Below, piece by piece: positions 42,808-53,482 of a stretch of DNA of 64,000 nt; position 1 is the first letter of the stretch; every line of letters starts with the position of its first letter. A program made the translations under genes and the position numbers. This stretch comes from Purpureocillium takamizusanense. Lineage: Eukaryota; Ascomycota; Sordariomycetes; Hypocreales; Ophiocordycipitaceae. The stretch lies in the NCBI RefSeq assembly GCF_022605165.1, contig NC_063068.1, positions 3,100,001-3,164,000 of the forward strand, read 5' to 3'. The notes beneath the pieces are model-generated. The model worked only from the letters and a program-made list of their open reading frames with translations, was not told where the DNA came from and ran no database searches.

Positions 42808-45800
42808 TCAGTCGAGGTCCATGGAGCCTTCCGCATGATCAATTGTAGACGGAGGAGTAGGCTCGGTGACGAGGGGGAGCTGCTCCAGCTTCTCCGAAGA
42901 TTCGCGGATGCCCGAAGGTTCCGAAATGGGAGTGCGCGCATCGGCGGCTCCGGTCGAGCTTTCCAGGAGCGGTTTCTCGTCGCCCAAGACTTGTCGTATG
43001 CGGGCACTCATCGCCTCCATCTGCGCAAGCGTGGCGCGCAGGCCTAGCTTGTCATCTTCCGTCAGATGACCAGAGGCGATGTTGTCCGCGTTGCTCTTGG
43101 CCATCAGAGACAGGACACTCGGGTCGGCAGCAGACTGAGCAGGGCGTCAACAAACTGAAAATCATCAGGGGAAAATACCGCAGAGCATACCAAGAGAGCA
43201 GAGGTGAGCTGGCCGATGCCATCAGACCGCTTCTGCTGGAGGCCAATCAGATTGAGAGACACCTGCATCTCCTCGACCTTGCGCTCGAGGGCAGAGCCAG
43301 GAAGGGGACACGACGGGTCTTGCTGTGTCGGCGGAGACGGATACGGCACGCGCTTCGATTCGTGCCGTCTGGATCCATATCCGGCGCCCCGACGTCGAAG
43401 CCTGTTTCGGGAGGGTATCAGCATCGACGGCCTACCATCTCGCGTTTGTGTCGGGGACGGTGTTTGTTGTTTGCTTACTGCTCAATGAAGTCAAGGACGA
43501 CGCCCTTGGCGGCCAGCTTGTATGTGCGGCCAAAGGACTGCGCATCGGGCCAGCCCGAGTCGTCGGCATCGTCAGGCTCCTCGCTCCACTCGATTTCGAT
43601 GTGGCCATTGTTCTTCAGGCCACGGCTGAGGGCGGGCGCAATGGCCTGGGCAGCCTTGACCTTGCGGAAGCGGTGGGCCGGCGCGAGACTGGGCACCTCG
43701 ATGAGGATATCATCGACATGGGCCGGGCAGCGCCACGCCTTCAAGACGGGGGGAACGGCCAGCGGTGGGTCCAGGCAGTCAATGTGCCAGTAGAGCGGAC
43801 AGGCGCTGCAGGGGATGATTGACCGAATCTCGGTAGCGGGCCGCTGGCAGGCGTGACACAGCACGGCCTGGCCATCTTCACGTTGCTTGAAGAAATCGGG
43901 CAGCTCGTCGTAGCCGTTCCGCTTCCTGCCGAGGGGGTCAAGTCAGTGGATATTGGGGACGAAAAATGCGCTGCTGAAAAGGCGGGCGATGACGTGGGGG
44001 CCGCGAGGGAGGAAGGGGGGGGAGGGGGGCAGGACGCAGTGCAGACGGGCAGGCAGGCAGGTAGGCAGGGAGGAGGCTTGGCCCAAGCCTGCGTAAAGAA
44101 TCCAAGACTCTAGTCACTCACTTTGCCGTCTTGTTGGCGACCACGTCCTCGTAGTCGCCATCGGCGCCGGCCTTGACGCCCTCGAAGCGGTTCTGGATGC
44201 GCTTGGGCAGGCTAAAGGCGCGCGGGATGCTCTTCTCAAGGTGGTTGAGGGCGCTGGCGAAGATACCCCTGTGAACGGGGACGCGCGACGGGAAGCGACG
44301 GATCAGGCACTCGTTGCAGTACCACTCGTCGGGCAGGTCCTCGGACGGCACCATGTCGACACACTCGAAGTGGAACGAGCGCGGGCAGCCGTCACAGCAG
44401 ACGACGTCGCCAGCGTTGCCGCACGCCGAGCAGTACTCATCGTTGTCCGAAGTCTAGAGACGTGTAAAATGTCAGCAATGATGATGACACTCACCAACCA
44501 ACCACGTGTGACGAGACGCTTGCCCAAGCGACCAAGCAAGCAAACCGAGGCCCAAAATATGACCAAACAGGATTGACCGCAGCCACTAGCAGATTGCCTT
44601 TGGTGTGTGTGTGTGCGCGCGCGTGTGGTGGTGGTGGTGGCATCCTTGTCCGGGCGGGCGTTGCGCCCCTCTCCAAAACAATCTGCTGCTGCGGTCCGCC
44701 CAAAACGCGCGCGCCCCCAGCGAGAGACCAGGCCTGCCTGCGTGCTTGGGGGCTCAGGGCCACGGTTTCGGGGAGAAACGCGTGCGCAGACGACCAAGAG
44801 AGCCATCCGCCATGAGCCCGAGGCAGACGCCGCTCAAACGCGTACGCATGCGAGTGAAATGAGTGAGACGTGACTTACCGAGTCCTTTGGCGCCCCGTTG
44901 TTGAGCGTCGCGTTGGCCTCGCCCAGCGACCTCGGGACGCCCGCAGCCGTGCCTCCCTTCTTCTTAACTGGCCTGTCGTGGAGAGTCGTCAGCGCTGTTC
45001 TCTGCACGGTGAAAGCGGGAGCATCGTCGGCTCTTGGGGCGGGAGTCATGATGGTCCGACGCAGCCGAGGCGACGCGACCAGGGGGGGGGTTGCCACCAC
45101 CATCACCACCGACACCCGGATGCCTTGGGAAGCCAAACGGCCTCGTCCCCGGTCGGGCTCCGCGCCAAACAGGCAACATGACGCCGGCACCGAGGGCACA
45201 ATACCAATAATAATAACCTGCGCCGCCGAGTTGAAAGGGGTTCCACTTACGATGACTTGACGCGTAGCCCCGTCCGCTGCTTCTTGGCCGGGCGCAGCGT
45301 GGGCGTCGCGGCGCGAGACCCCAGAACAGATCCACCGTCGCCCTGCCACGAAAAGGCCGCGGGAGAGTCGGTTCTCTCGACGACGTCCTCGGCCGGGCGC
45401 TTGCTGGCCGATCGCGTGGCGCGAGTGCTCGGGGGCGCCGTGACGGCGGCGGCGAGCGACTGGCGCGTCTTCCGCGTGGTCCGGACCGGCGTCGCGAGCG
45501 CCTCCTCCCGCGACCCCCTCACGGCGCTGTCGTGGGCCGTGTAGCCGTTGGTGACCCTGCGTGCATCCCGTCGCCTGTCCCAGAACGACTCGTCCGCGTC
45601 CTCGGCGCCGTGCATAGGAGGATCCTTGGCCGCCTTGGCCGATGAGGACGCGGCCTTGACGGGCAGGTTGGGGAAGAGCTCTGGTGCGTCCGACGTGGCG
45701 AGGCGGCCGGGCATAGTGCTGGCATCATCGACGGCGGGCGTGCGATGAGAACGAGTGCGGCCCGATGAACGATGATGAGGAGGAAGGGTGGGAGAGTTTG

Positions 45801-47673
45801 ATTCAGATGCGTTGGACACGGCGTGCTGCTTGCTGGAGGCGAGTGTTTTGCCGCGGGTGGTGATTGGCTGGGATTTTGGCGCATCCGCATGATGATGGGA
45901 CTGGGGCCCAGCAGGCCCCGGCGTGGTGGCAGCGACTCCTCCAGCGCCGCCTCCCCCCCTACGGAGCTTGAGCGATGGGCTGGTTTGCATCACATCGTCG
46001 TTGCCGTCCTCTTCCTCGTCGTTGTGGTTGTGATTGTGATTGTGACCATGGTGGTGGTGGTGGCGATGGCGATGGTTGTTGTTGCTGTCGCCGTCGCCGT
46101 CGTCCTCGTCGTCGCGGTCACGATGCCTTGCCGCGCGGCGCTGATGGCTGCCCGCCCCCGCCGTCGTCGCCGTCGACTTGGTCATCTTGATCTTGGTCTT
46201 GGCCCTCGCCGCCGCCCCCCGCAGGCTCGCCGCGCTAATCTCGGGCGACGACAGGCTCATGGCCGAAGACAGCGACGAGATGCTCGATCCCGACTCCCGC
46301 CGCGCGTGCCTCTTGCTGCGCGACGATCGCGGTGTCCGCACGTTGACCACCACGGTGCCGACCTTGCTGTCGCTGCCTGCCTTGCGGGGCGTCGTCGCCG
46401 CGGCTGCGGCGGGAGAGGCGCTTGCGACGGCATCGACGCTGGCATGCGACAATTTGGCCTTCTTGGCAGCCCGCGTCTCGCCTGCCCCTGGCGTCGCCGC
46501 CGCCGCTGCTGCTGCTGCTGCTGTCGGCTCGGCGGTGCCGCCCGGTGTTGCCTCAGCCGAGTCGTCGCCGCTGCTGCTGGTGCGCAGGAGCCCTGCGTAT
46601 GGTGCAGGTTTTGGCTTGTGCGGAGTGAAGCGGCTGTTGGTGGTGGGAGGCACAAAGTAGTAGCAGCCCTGATTGTCCCGCTTTCCCTCGCGCTTCTTCT
46701 CCTCCATGAGGCGCGAAAATTGCTGCATCGTCTCCGCGTCCGCCGTTTGCTTGAACACGTCTTCTACCATGGCCACAAACTCGGCCTCGTCGCGCCGTTC
46801 GTCGTAGAGCGTCCTCAGGGCCCACGCCGTAGGATAGCGATAATGCTTGAGCGCCTCGTCCACCGCCACCTCGACAACTTTGTCGGTCAAGGCCCGGTCC
46901 TCGGGGTCCACGCGGGCAGGGCGCTTCTTGGGGGTGCTCCGCACCGGGGCTTCCGTTTTGGCCATGATGACGGAGCCTCGCCGAGCTTTTCTCGCGGGCA
47001 TGGAAACGCGTTTGGACCGCCTCCGGCGCGAGTTCTCTCCCTTGGGGTCGTACTCATCGTCGTCGTCGCCCTCGGCTTCCATGACTTTGGCGGTGGGTAA
47101 AGACTTCCTGCGTGCGGGTGCAACTTGCACGGGGGAAGCTGGCGGGGGTGGGGATGTGGGCGGCGATTTCTGCTGTGCCCGATGCGCGTCTGGCATGGAG
47201 GTGTCTTGTGCAGTGCTGGTGGTGCTGGTACTGGTGGCGGCGGTGACAGGGGCGCCCGTAGCAGCAGCAGCAGCCCCGGTGGTGGTAGTGGTGGTAGTGG
47301 TGGTATTGTTGGTGATGGCAGGCGAGGATGAGTTGGCCGCGGACCCGGACGGGCGAAGAATGATTTTGCGGACGACGGTGCCTCCCGTCTCGCCCGACGG
47401 CCTCTTGGGCTTGGGCAGGGCGCCCAGGGGTGCCATGTTCTCCAGCACTCCGTGCCGCATCAATCCCGCCTCCTCGAAGCTCGGCCTGGCCTGCACCGCC
47501 GGCTCCAGCCACCGAGCCATAAAGGCCCTCGAGCCCTCATTCACGGGCCCCTTGGAGCCGGCCGCCTCGAGCGTCCCGTTCAAACCCCCGGCAGCAGCAG
47601 CGGCGTGGGGCGGCGGGTGCGCAGGGCTCGAGTACCGCGACGCCGACCGCGATGCTCTCGTGTTGGAGGACAT
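42808..47673 (-). CDS. rco1: Double-PHD chromatin protein, Rco1/Cph1-like (Rpd3S/Clr6-II type)
   Basis: Six exons on the minus strand: 47673-45251, 44972-44879, 44453-44122, 43925-43479, 43401-43191 and 43134-42808; phases agree; 1277 aa. The start MSSNTRASRSASRYSSP is preferred over a Pro/Arg-rich upstream frame. The N-terminal half is mainly disordered, but residues about 265-345 look folded (VDEALKHYRYPTAWALRTLY, FVAMVEDVFKQTADAETMQQ, CYYFVPP). PHD1 starts at about 847 (CSACGNAGDVVCCDGCPRSF) with its zinc ligands complete; an SIPRAFSLPKRIQNRFE helix follows. PHD2 starts at about 973 (CHACQRP, CSACPLYWHIDCLDPP, WRCPAHV). Two PHD fingers separated by about 85 residues match yeast Rco1, which with Eaf3 directs the Rpd3S deacetylase to transcribed chromatin. 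The tail has a coiled-coil-like VEEMQVSLNLIGLQQKRS. The 278- and 425-bp introns are long for this window. Confidence 0.86.
44602..44640. repeat. GT/GC plus GGT tract within an intron
   Basis: Microsatellite inside the 425-bp intron (44454-44878) of the Rco1-like gene, which may explain that intron's unusual length. Confidence 0.7.
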
Positions 47674-49983
47674 GATGGCGTCGGGAATCCGGGGGAGAGT
47701 TCGCTTCTGCGCGTGCGTGCTCTCCCTCCCGTTGTTGGCCACGGGATGGGCGCCGCTCCTCTGTGCAGACCTGCGGGAGCACCACCGCGTTAGCAAGGGG
47801 CAAGCACGACGAGGGGGCAGATGGATGATGGGAGCGCGCCGGACATCGCGCCTCGACGGGAAGGGGAGGGGTGTCCTCACTCGTCTCTATAGCTGCAGCA
47901 TGGGTTCCCGCCGCTGGATCGCGTGTCTCCGGTACGATGGACGCGGTTGTCTGGCGAGAAAATGGGGAGGTGAAGGAGGGTTGGTGGTGGATGCTCGGGT
48001 CGAGAACTGACTTCGGAGGAGGCGGCCTGGGCCTCTTCTGGTGTAGGTTGACTGGGCTGGGGCTCTTTGGGGGGGGGAGTGTTGCTGGGAGCATCCATGC
48101 TGAGGTGCCCGTCAGTGAGGTCGGGTGGGAGCACAGCGGACCAGGGGGCTGGAGGGGGGGCTGCTGGAGCGCTGTCCATGTGCCCAGTGCAGCCCGGCTG
48201 TGCTGGACGCTGAAGCGGGTGCTGCACGCCGCGTTGCACGCTGGAACTGTGCTGGACACGCTGTGTTAGGCTGAGGTGGGCTCCTTGTGCTGGGGCGTGC
48301 CCATGCAGCCGGGACGTCAAATCATTCCCGGGTGGATGCACCACCAACTGCACCGACGACTTGCGCAGGGCGACCACTGACGGTGAATGGTCCAGGCGCT
48401 ATCACGTCGTTTGCCTCAGGATGGCCAGGCACAATAAACCCGTCATTCAATCATTCGCTCACCAATCCGGGCGGCCTACCATGCTCATCAGGCTCTCTCT
48501 CCCGCTCGCCCGCGTCACTCACTCGGTCACCCACGGCCACGGCCCCCTTCACGGCCGCACGCAAACCTCCTCCCCGCCCGGGGGGGGGAAGGAGAGGTCC
48601 AGTCACGCTTGGCAGGTTTTTACCAATTCCAGCGGGCGTCATCGTGGGAGCTCCCTCTGCTCCCCATCGGCCGACCGACCGGCCGACCGACCGACCGCGT
48701 CAGCTGTTGGATGCTTGCTTTGCTGCGTGCCCGGGCGGGTTGCTGTTTGGGCTGAGCTGAGCAACCCAGAAGCGTGCAGCGTGCGCTCGCGCCCCCCGCC
48801 TCCATCACCTCTGTGTAATCGCAGCAGGCGGGTTGGGCGAGGCCGATGTGCTGCCCCTGTGCTGTGTGTGTGCGTGGATGTGGGTGGACGGATGGGTTGG
48901 ACGATGCTCCGGGTCGCCTCCCTCCCTATCCCCCAACCCCAACCCCATCCCCATCCTCATCCCCCCTCCCCCCTCCCTCCCAGTACCAGCCCGGACCGCG
49001 TGCCCTCGTTGTTGCCCCTGACGCCTTGTCGTGGTCGACGAGATTACTACCTACTCGTAGCCGACTGCCCTGGTCCCCTGGATTCCCTGACCTCCACTTG
49101 TTTGTTTGCCTCGGGCGCCTGCCTCGCCAAGTGTGAAGTGAACCCCCCGTCACCTTTCCATCGTCGCCTGTCTGTCTGTCGGAGTCATCTGCGCTGCGGG
49201 CCTTCGCCGCTCGTTTTCGGTCGTGACTTGCGTGCGTGCGTGCGTGCGTGCGTGCAAAGGCGGATCGTAGCGGCAATGGGAGTCATCAGCGAGACCCCCT
49301 CCCTTCTTCCTTATTCTCATCATCACCTCCTCCTCCTCCTCCTCCTCCACAGCCACCTCCCACGCACCACGGAAGCCGTCCACCCTCGATCCAGAGGCAC
49401 AGAGACATTCGTCGCCGCCTGCATGTTCTGTCACCCCCACGTCACATCAGGCAGGCAGGCAAGTTTCTCTCTCCGCATCTGCCTGCTTCTCCTCATCCCC
49501 GGCACCTACAGCACCAAAGTATGCTGTGCCGTCCCTCCGGTCTGTCTGACACAGTTGGACACACCCGTGCCACCAGCACCCATACTTGACCGTGCGCCTC
49601 GTCAGCCAGAAGGGCCCTCCTCACGAGACGTCATGTCACTCGCGCGGCAGCTAGCACGCGGCTATCACGTTTCTGCAAGGGCACCTCACTTGACGACGGC
49701 AACTCCGAGGGGCTCACATGTTCACTCTCGCTTGCAACCGGCCTGACCCGTGAATGCCTCTGCAACTACTTTGTCAAAGTTCTCCCGTCATGTTTCGCCC
49801 TGTCTCCAAGAGCTGCATCGGCTAATGCAAAGGAGGTCAATTCAGATGGCTCGTTCTCCGTGTATATGGTCCAGTCACCGCCCTTTTTCACGGGGGTGCA
49901 GGTTCTGCTGAATCGCGGCTCGTCAGGGCTCCCGCTGCACACGGGCCTGCTTCGCCGTGCCTCCTTTCTGGGCCTCGCCGGCC
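47674..49983. other. Tandem intergenic region upstream of the Rco1-like gene
   Basis: 2.3 kb between two minus-strand genes. It holds a CGAC-type repeat near 48669-48697, CCCCATCC-type low complexity near 48930-48980, a GCGT run (49230-49255) and CTC repeats near 49328-49350. A plus-strand frame stays open from an ATG at 48421 to 49746 but has low-complexity composition; see the finding on it. Confidence 0.5.
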
Positions 49984-51619
49984 TTACTCGCTATCGTCCG
50001 AGTCATCGTCCGACTCCTCGGCACGAGCAGCCGTCTTCTTGGCGGACTTCTTCTTCTTGCCCTTGCTCTTCTTCTTGCCCGTGTTTCTGGCCAGGGGCTG
50101 CTCAAGGATCTTGAGAACCTCCTCATCCGTGATCTTCTTGTCCGTCTTGAACTTGCTCACATCCAGCGTTGGAGGTCCGCCGAGCTTGGTGATGCCGTTC
50201 TTGGTGATGGCTACGGCGTCATGGTTAGCAATTCAGCCATCGGTAGCCGCCACAACCGAGGGAGCCTTACCAATGGTGGTGAGCAGCCTGGCGACAGGGG
50301 CGTTGTCCTTGTCGCCGACCAGCTCGTACTGGCGGAAGACGTTGCCGCGGACGCACTCGACGACGCCAGACTTGGCATCGCGCTCATCCTCAAGCTGCCT
50401 CAAGCTGAAGGGGAAGGTGCCAAACTTCTTCTGAACCTCGGAGAGGATCTTGCGCGAGGTGGGGCGCTTCAGGCCGTACGTCTGCGTCGTCCGGCGGTGC
50501 AGCGTGGCGCGCTGATCCAGCGTCTTGACCTTGCCAGAGCCCAGACTGACACCCATCTCGACACCCCAGACCTCCTGCAGCTCAGGAACGCCCTCGCCCT
50601 TGGTGCCCTCGGCAGGCGCGAGGACGATCTTCTTGGCGCCCTCGATTTCGTTGCGGTCAAAGAGCCATGAAGTGGTGCTCTCGACGAGGTGACAGTCATA
50701 GGCCTCGCAAACCTTCTCGAGAAGGCTGGTAATCCTGGCCTGAGTCGGGGCCTTTTGAGCGGCGGCCTTGGCCTTTTCCTCGTCGGTGCCCTGGGCCAGG
50801 AGACCCGGAGGGACCATCAACCGCAGCAGGAGCTCGTTGGCATAGTGGGTAGCGAGAATCAGGTCGGCGGGGCGGCCGGAGACGACCTCGTCGGCCTTGT
50901 CCTTGGGCTGGGCAAGGATGGTGTCGCAGGCAATGGCACCGAACCCGTCAATTTGAGCTCCCAGCTGGATCTTGATGGGCTCCCCGGGTTGGATCTCGAT
51001 GGAGGCCTCGCTCTCATCCGAGGTGAGGGGGGTGTAGGGGGTGATGTACGAGGCAGGCGAGACGGTTGTAGGGTGGGAGAAGCCTACGGGGAGGGGAGGG
51101 GTTAGCCGTGCATGGGCCGGTTGTCATGTCTGCCCTGCGATGGGGGCGAATACATACCCTTGTTGATCTTCTTGCCGCGGTAGACCTTGGCAATCTCCTC
51201 CTCAATGAGCTTGTCACCCTTCTGGCAGATGTCGACAATCTTCTCGCCGGGGACGCAGAGCTTGGATACGGCGGCAAGGACCTTTTCGGAGATCTGGCCG
51301 GCAGTCTTGTACTTGGTCAGGGTATCAGGGTTGTTAAGGGAGTAATCTATTCGCTTCGGTCAGCATTGGAAGAGCCATTTGAATTGTACAGTAGCAATGA
51401 CAAGGAACGGGGCAAGCGTGCTGGTGGTCGCGTGAGTGACGTTGCGGGCGGCGGTGTCGTTGGCGGGGTAGTTGGAATTTGTGCGCGACAGCAAGAGGGG
51501 CAGCAGAGGGGAATGGGAATATTGACGGGCGACAGCACGGGGAGCTCGAGCGAGCAGCGGGGAGGGCGGGTATTGGGGCGGGTTGCGCGCATACCGACGA
51601 CATCCTTTTCCTCCGACAT
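49984..51619 (-). CDS. cdb4: Ebp1/PA2G4-type protein (Cdb4-like, methionine aminopeptidase fold)
   Basis: Exons on the minus strand: 51619-51595, 51346-51158, 51083-50271 and 50210-49984; introns 51347-51594, 51084-51157 and 50211-50270; phases agree; 417 aa. Exon 1 is only 25 nt and encodes MSEEKDVV plus one base. The joined start reads MSEEKDVVDYSLNNPDTLTK, which is the family start. Other blocks: KYKTAGQISEKVLAAV, GFSHPTTVSPASYITPYTPL, IQLGAQIDGFGAIACDT and FPFSLRQLEDERDAKSGVVE. The C-terminus is a lysine-rich tail (KKKSKGKKKKSAKK) followed by an acidic end. Relatives are human EBP1/PA2G4 and fission yeast Cdb4: pseudo-aminopeptidases that bind ribosomes, RNA or curved DNA and generally lack catalytic activity. 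I did not check each metal ligand. The gene is divergent from snf5. Confidence 0.93.
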
Positions 51620-53482
51620 GATGGGCAGCGGTTCGACTTGTGGTCGAGCACGGAGAACACAAGTAATGAAGCGCACGACGTATGCTGGGTGAAGGTCCTC
51701 TGGTGGTTGCGGGAGGAGGAAGCAGCTGGATTGTGTGTGTGGGCGGCACTGATGAGCGACGAGTTTGCAGCTGGGGGGGGAGGTCTGGGGGGGGAGGGGC
51801 AGCTTCCAATGGATCCATGAGGTAAGGTACCTTTTCGTTATTTTAGTGAGTGAGCGCCCAGCCCAAGTGAGTGAGTGAGTGGGCTCGAGCCCGCCCACAA
51901 CAAGCGGAGCTCTCGGTGGTGCTGCGGCCGCTGCTCCCTCCTTCCTGCCTTTCTTTACCTTGCCGTGTCTGTTGCTCTCCCGCCTGATGAGCCGACCCGT
52001 GACGACGACCGCACCAAATTCTGAGTGGTGGCTGTTTCTTTCTGCTCACGACGGGACGCATTGGGAAGATGGCGGCGCGAGCTAGGGTAGGACGCTTTGC
52101 CGGCAGTGCTTCGTGTGTCCAGTAGTAAGAACAACAGAGGCCCGACTGGCAGTAGTTGTCGCTGCCACAACGGCTGTGAAGCTTTGTTGGCGAGCGGGGA
52201 TATACTCTCGGGCGGACGGTGCAATACCATCGTCGTCATATGCAGCGCTTTCTTTGTTCGCCTCCCAAAAGCTCACGCTGCCGACGACATCACGGCCCAG
52301 TGTCTACTGCTATCCAATGTGACAGCCCGCTCCTAGGCGGTTCCCGCGTCCCCTCTCCGCCACGCCCCCGCGCAGACTGCCCCTGGTCACTTCGCCTGTC
52401 GGGGCACAGAGGGCGTCTGGTGACACATCGTGGGCCACGCCCGCGAGGACACGATGGCAGGAACAAGCGCTTCATCATGATGTGTCTGCCTCCACCGCCT
52501 CCCGCAAATTCCCTTGGACCCTCAAGCGATCAGCCTACCCTAGATCCTCGTCTCTTTTGCCCCTCCTGCGCTCCCGCTACACACGGTTGCGGCGGCTGGC
52601 CAATTCCTGCACATGAGCTGAAGGGCGTTCTGCTCGTGGTCGTTGCGACGTGCAGACCGTGCCTGGGCAACAAGACATGGTGGGAAGTGTGAGCTCGGCA
52701 TTGAAGTTACACGGGCGTGAGAGGGACCAAACGGCAGCATGGGCAGCCACGCTTGGCCACTGGGCGGACCCATCCATCACTCACGTCCAAGTCATTTTTA
52801 TTGTTAGCGTGTCGCACCTCGTGCCCTTCGCAAGCGATCTACTGAGCCACACAGAAAACGCCACACTGAGCCACAGGCAGCCACAAGTCATCCCTGCTGC
52901 GCCTTTTGCCGAGCCGCCCGTCGCCCTGGGCCGGGACCAGATCTGGCCAGCGTTGACGTGCCCAGCGTCTCGAATCTTAGCAACGGGCCCGATCGTCCCA
53001 ATGCCGTTGTCGACGATGCCAGTCTCTAGTCGTCGTGGTCCTGCTCCCAGTGTGCCCTTTCCCGGTATTTGCACGCCAATCCGAGCGCGTCTCCCATTGG
53101 TTGCCCGCCCAGTCGCTCCGGAACCCCAGTCCGTCCAGGAGTCGTGTTAGTGCCGTTCCGGGCCCGAGTCACTATACCTGAATCAGACCAAGCCTTGGCC
53201 TGTGAACAAGTATCAGTACCAAGCTCGCCAGCCTTCCCATCGCGGCGCGTTGCCTGGATAGGAGGCTGCGCTTCTCCTGCCGTCCAGCAAGAAATCCATC
53301 TTGAAACCTCCAAACCGCCTCCCAAAGCCTTGTCGCCGGCTACCCCCCCCCCCCCTTCCGCCCATCACCACGGCCCCCCTCCATCGCGACATCAGAAGCG
53401 CGTCTGGCCCGCGTCTGGACCCCTTGGCTGTCTGTCGCATCGCCGCGGCGATTTCGCGGTGGCAGCACCGCAACCAGAAGCC
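51620..53482. other. Divergent promoter region of the Ebp1-like gene and snf5
   Basis: 1.86 kb. It includes a C13 run at 53343-53355 in the likely snf5 leader. The frame upstream of snf5 is open for about 138 codons but has no ATG. No separate gene is supported. Confidence 0.55.

Noticed and set aside
45823..48010. Plus-strand open frames (about 425 and 387 codons) opposite the Rco1-like gene
   Set aside because: Val/Ala/Arg-rich shadow translations of the Ser/Thr/Asp-rich sense protein, with no family similarity.
53069..53482. N-terminal extension of snf5 upstream of 53483
   Set aside because: The frame is open but contains no ATG, and the sequence is Pro-rich leader-like; the ATG at 53483 has a strong context.
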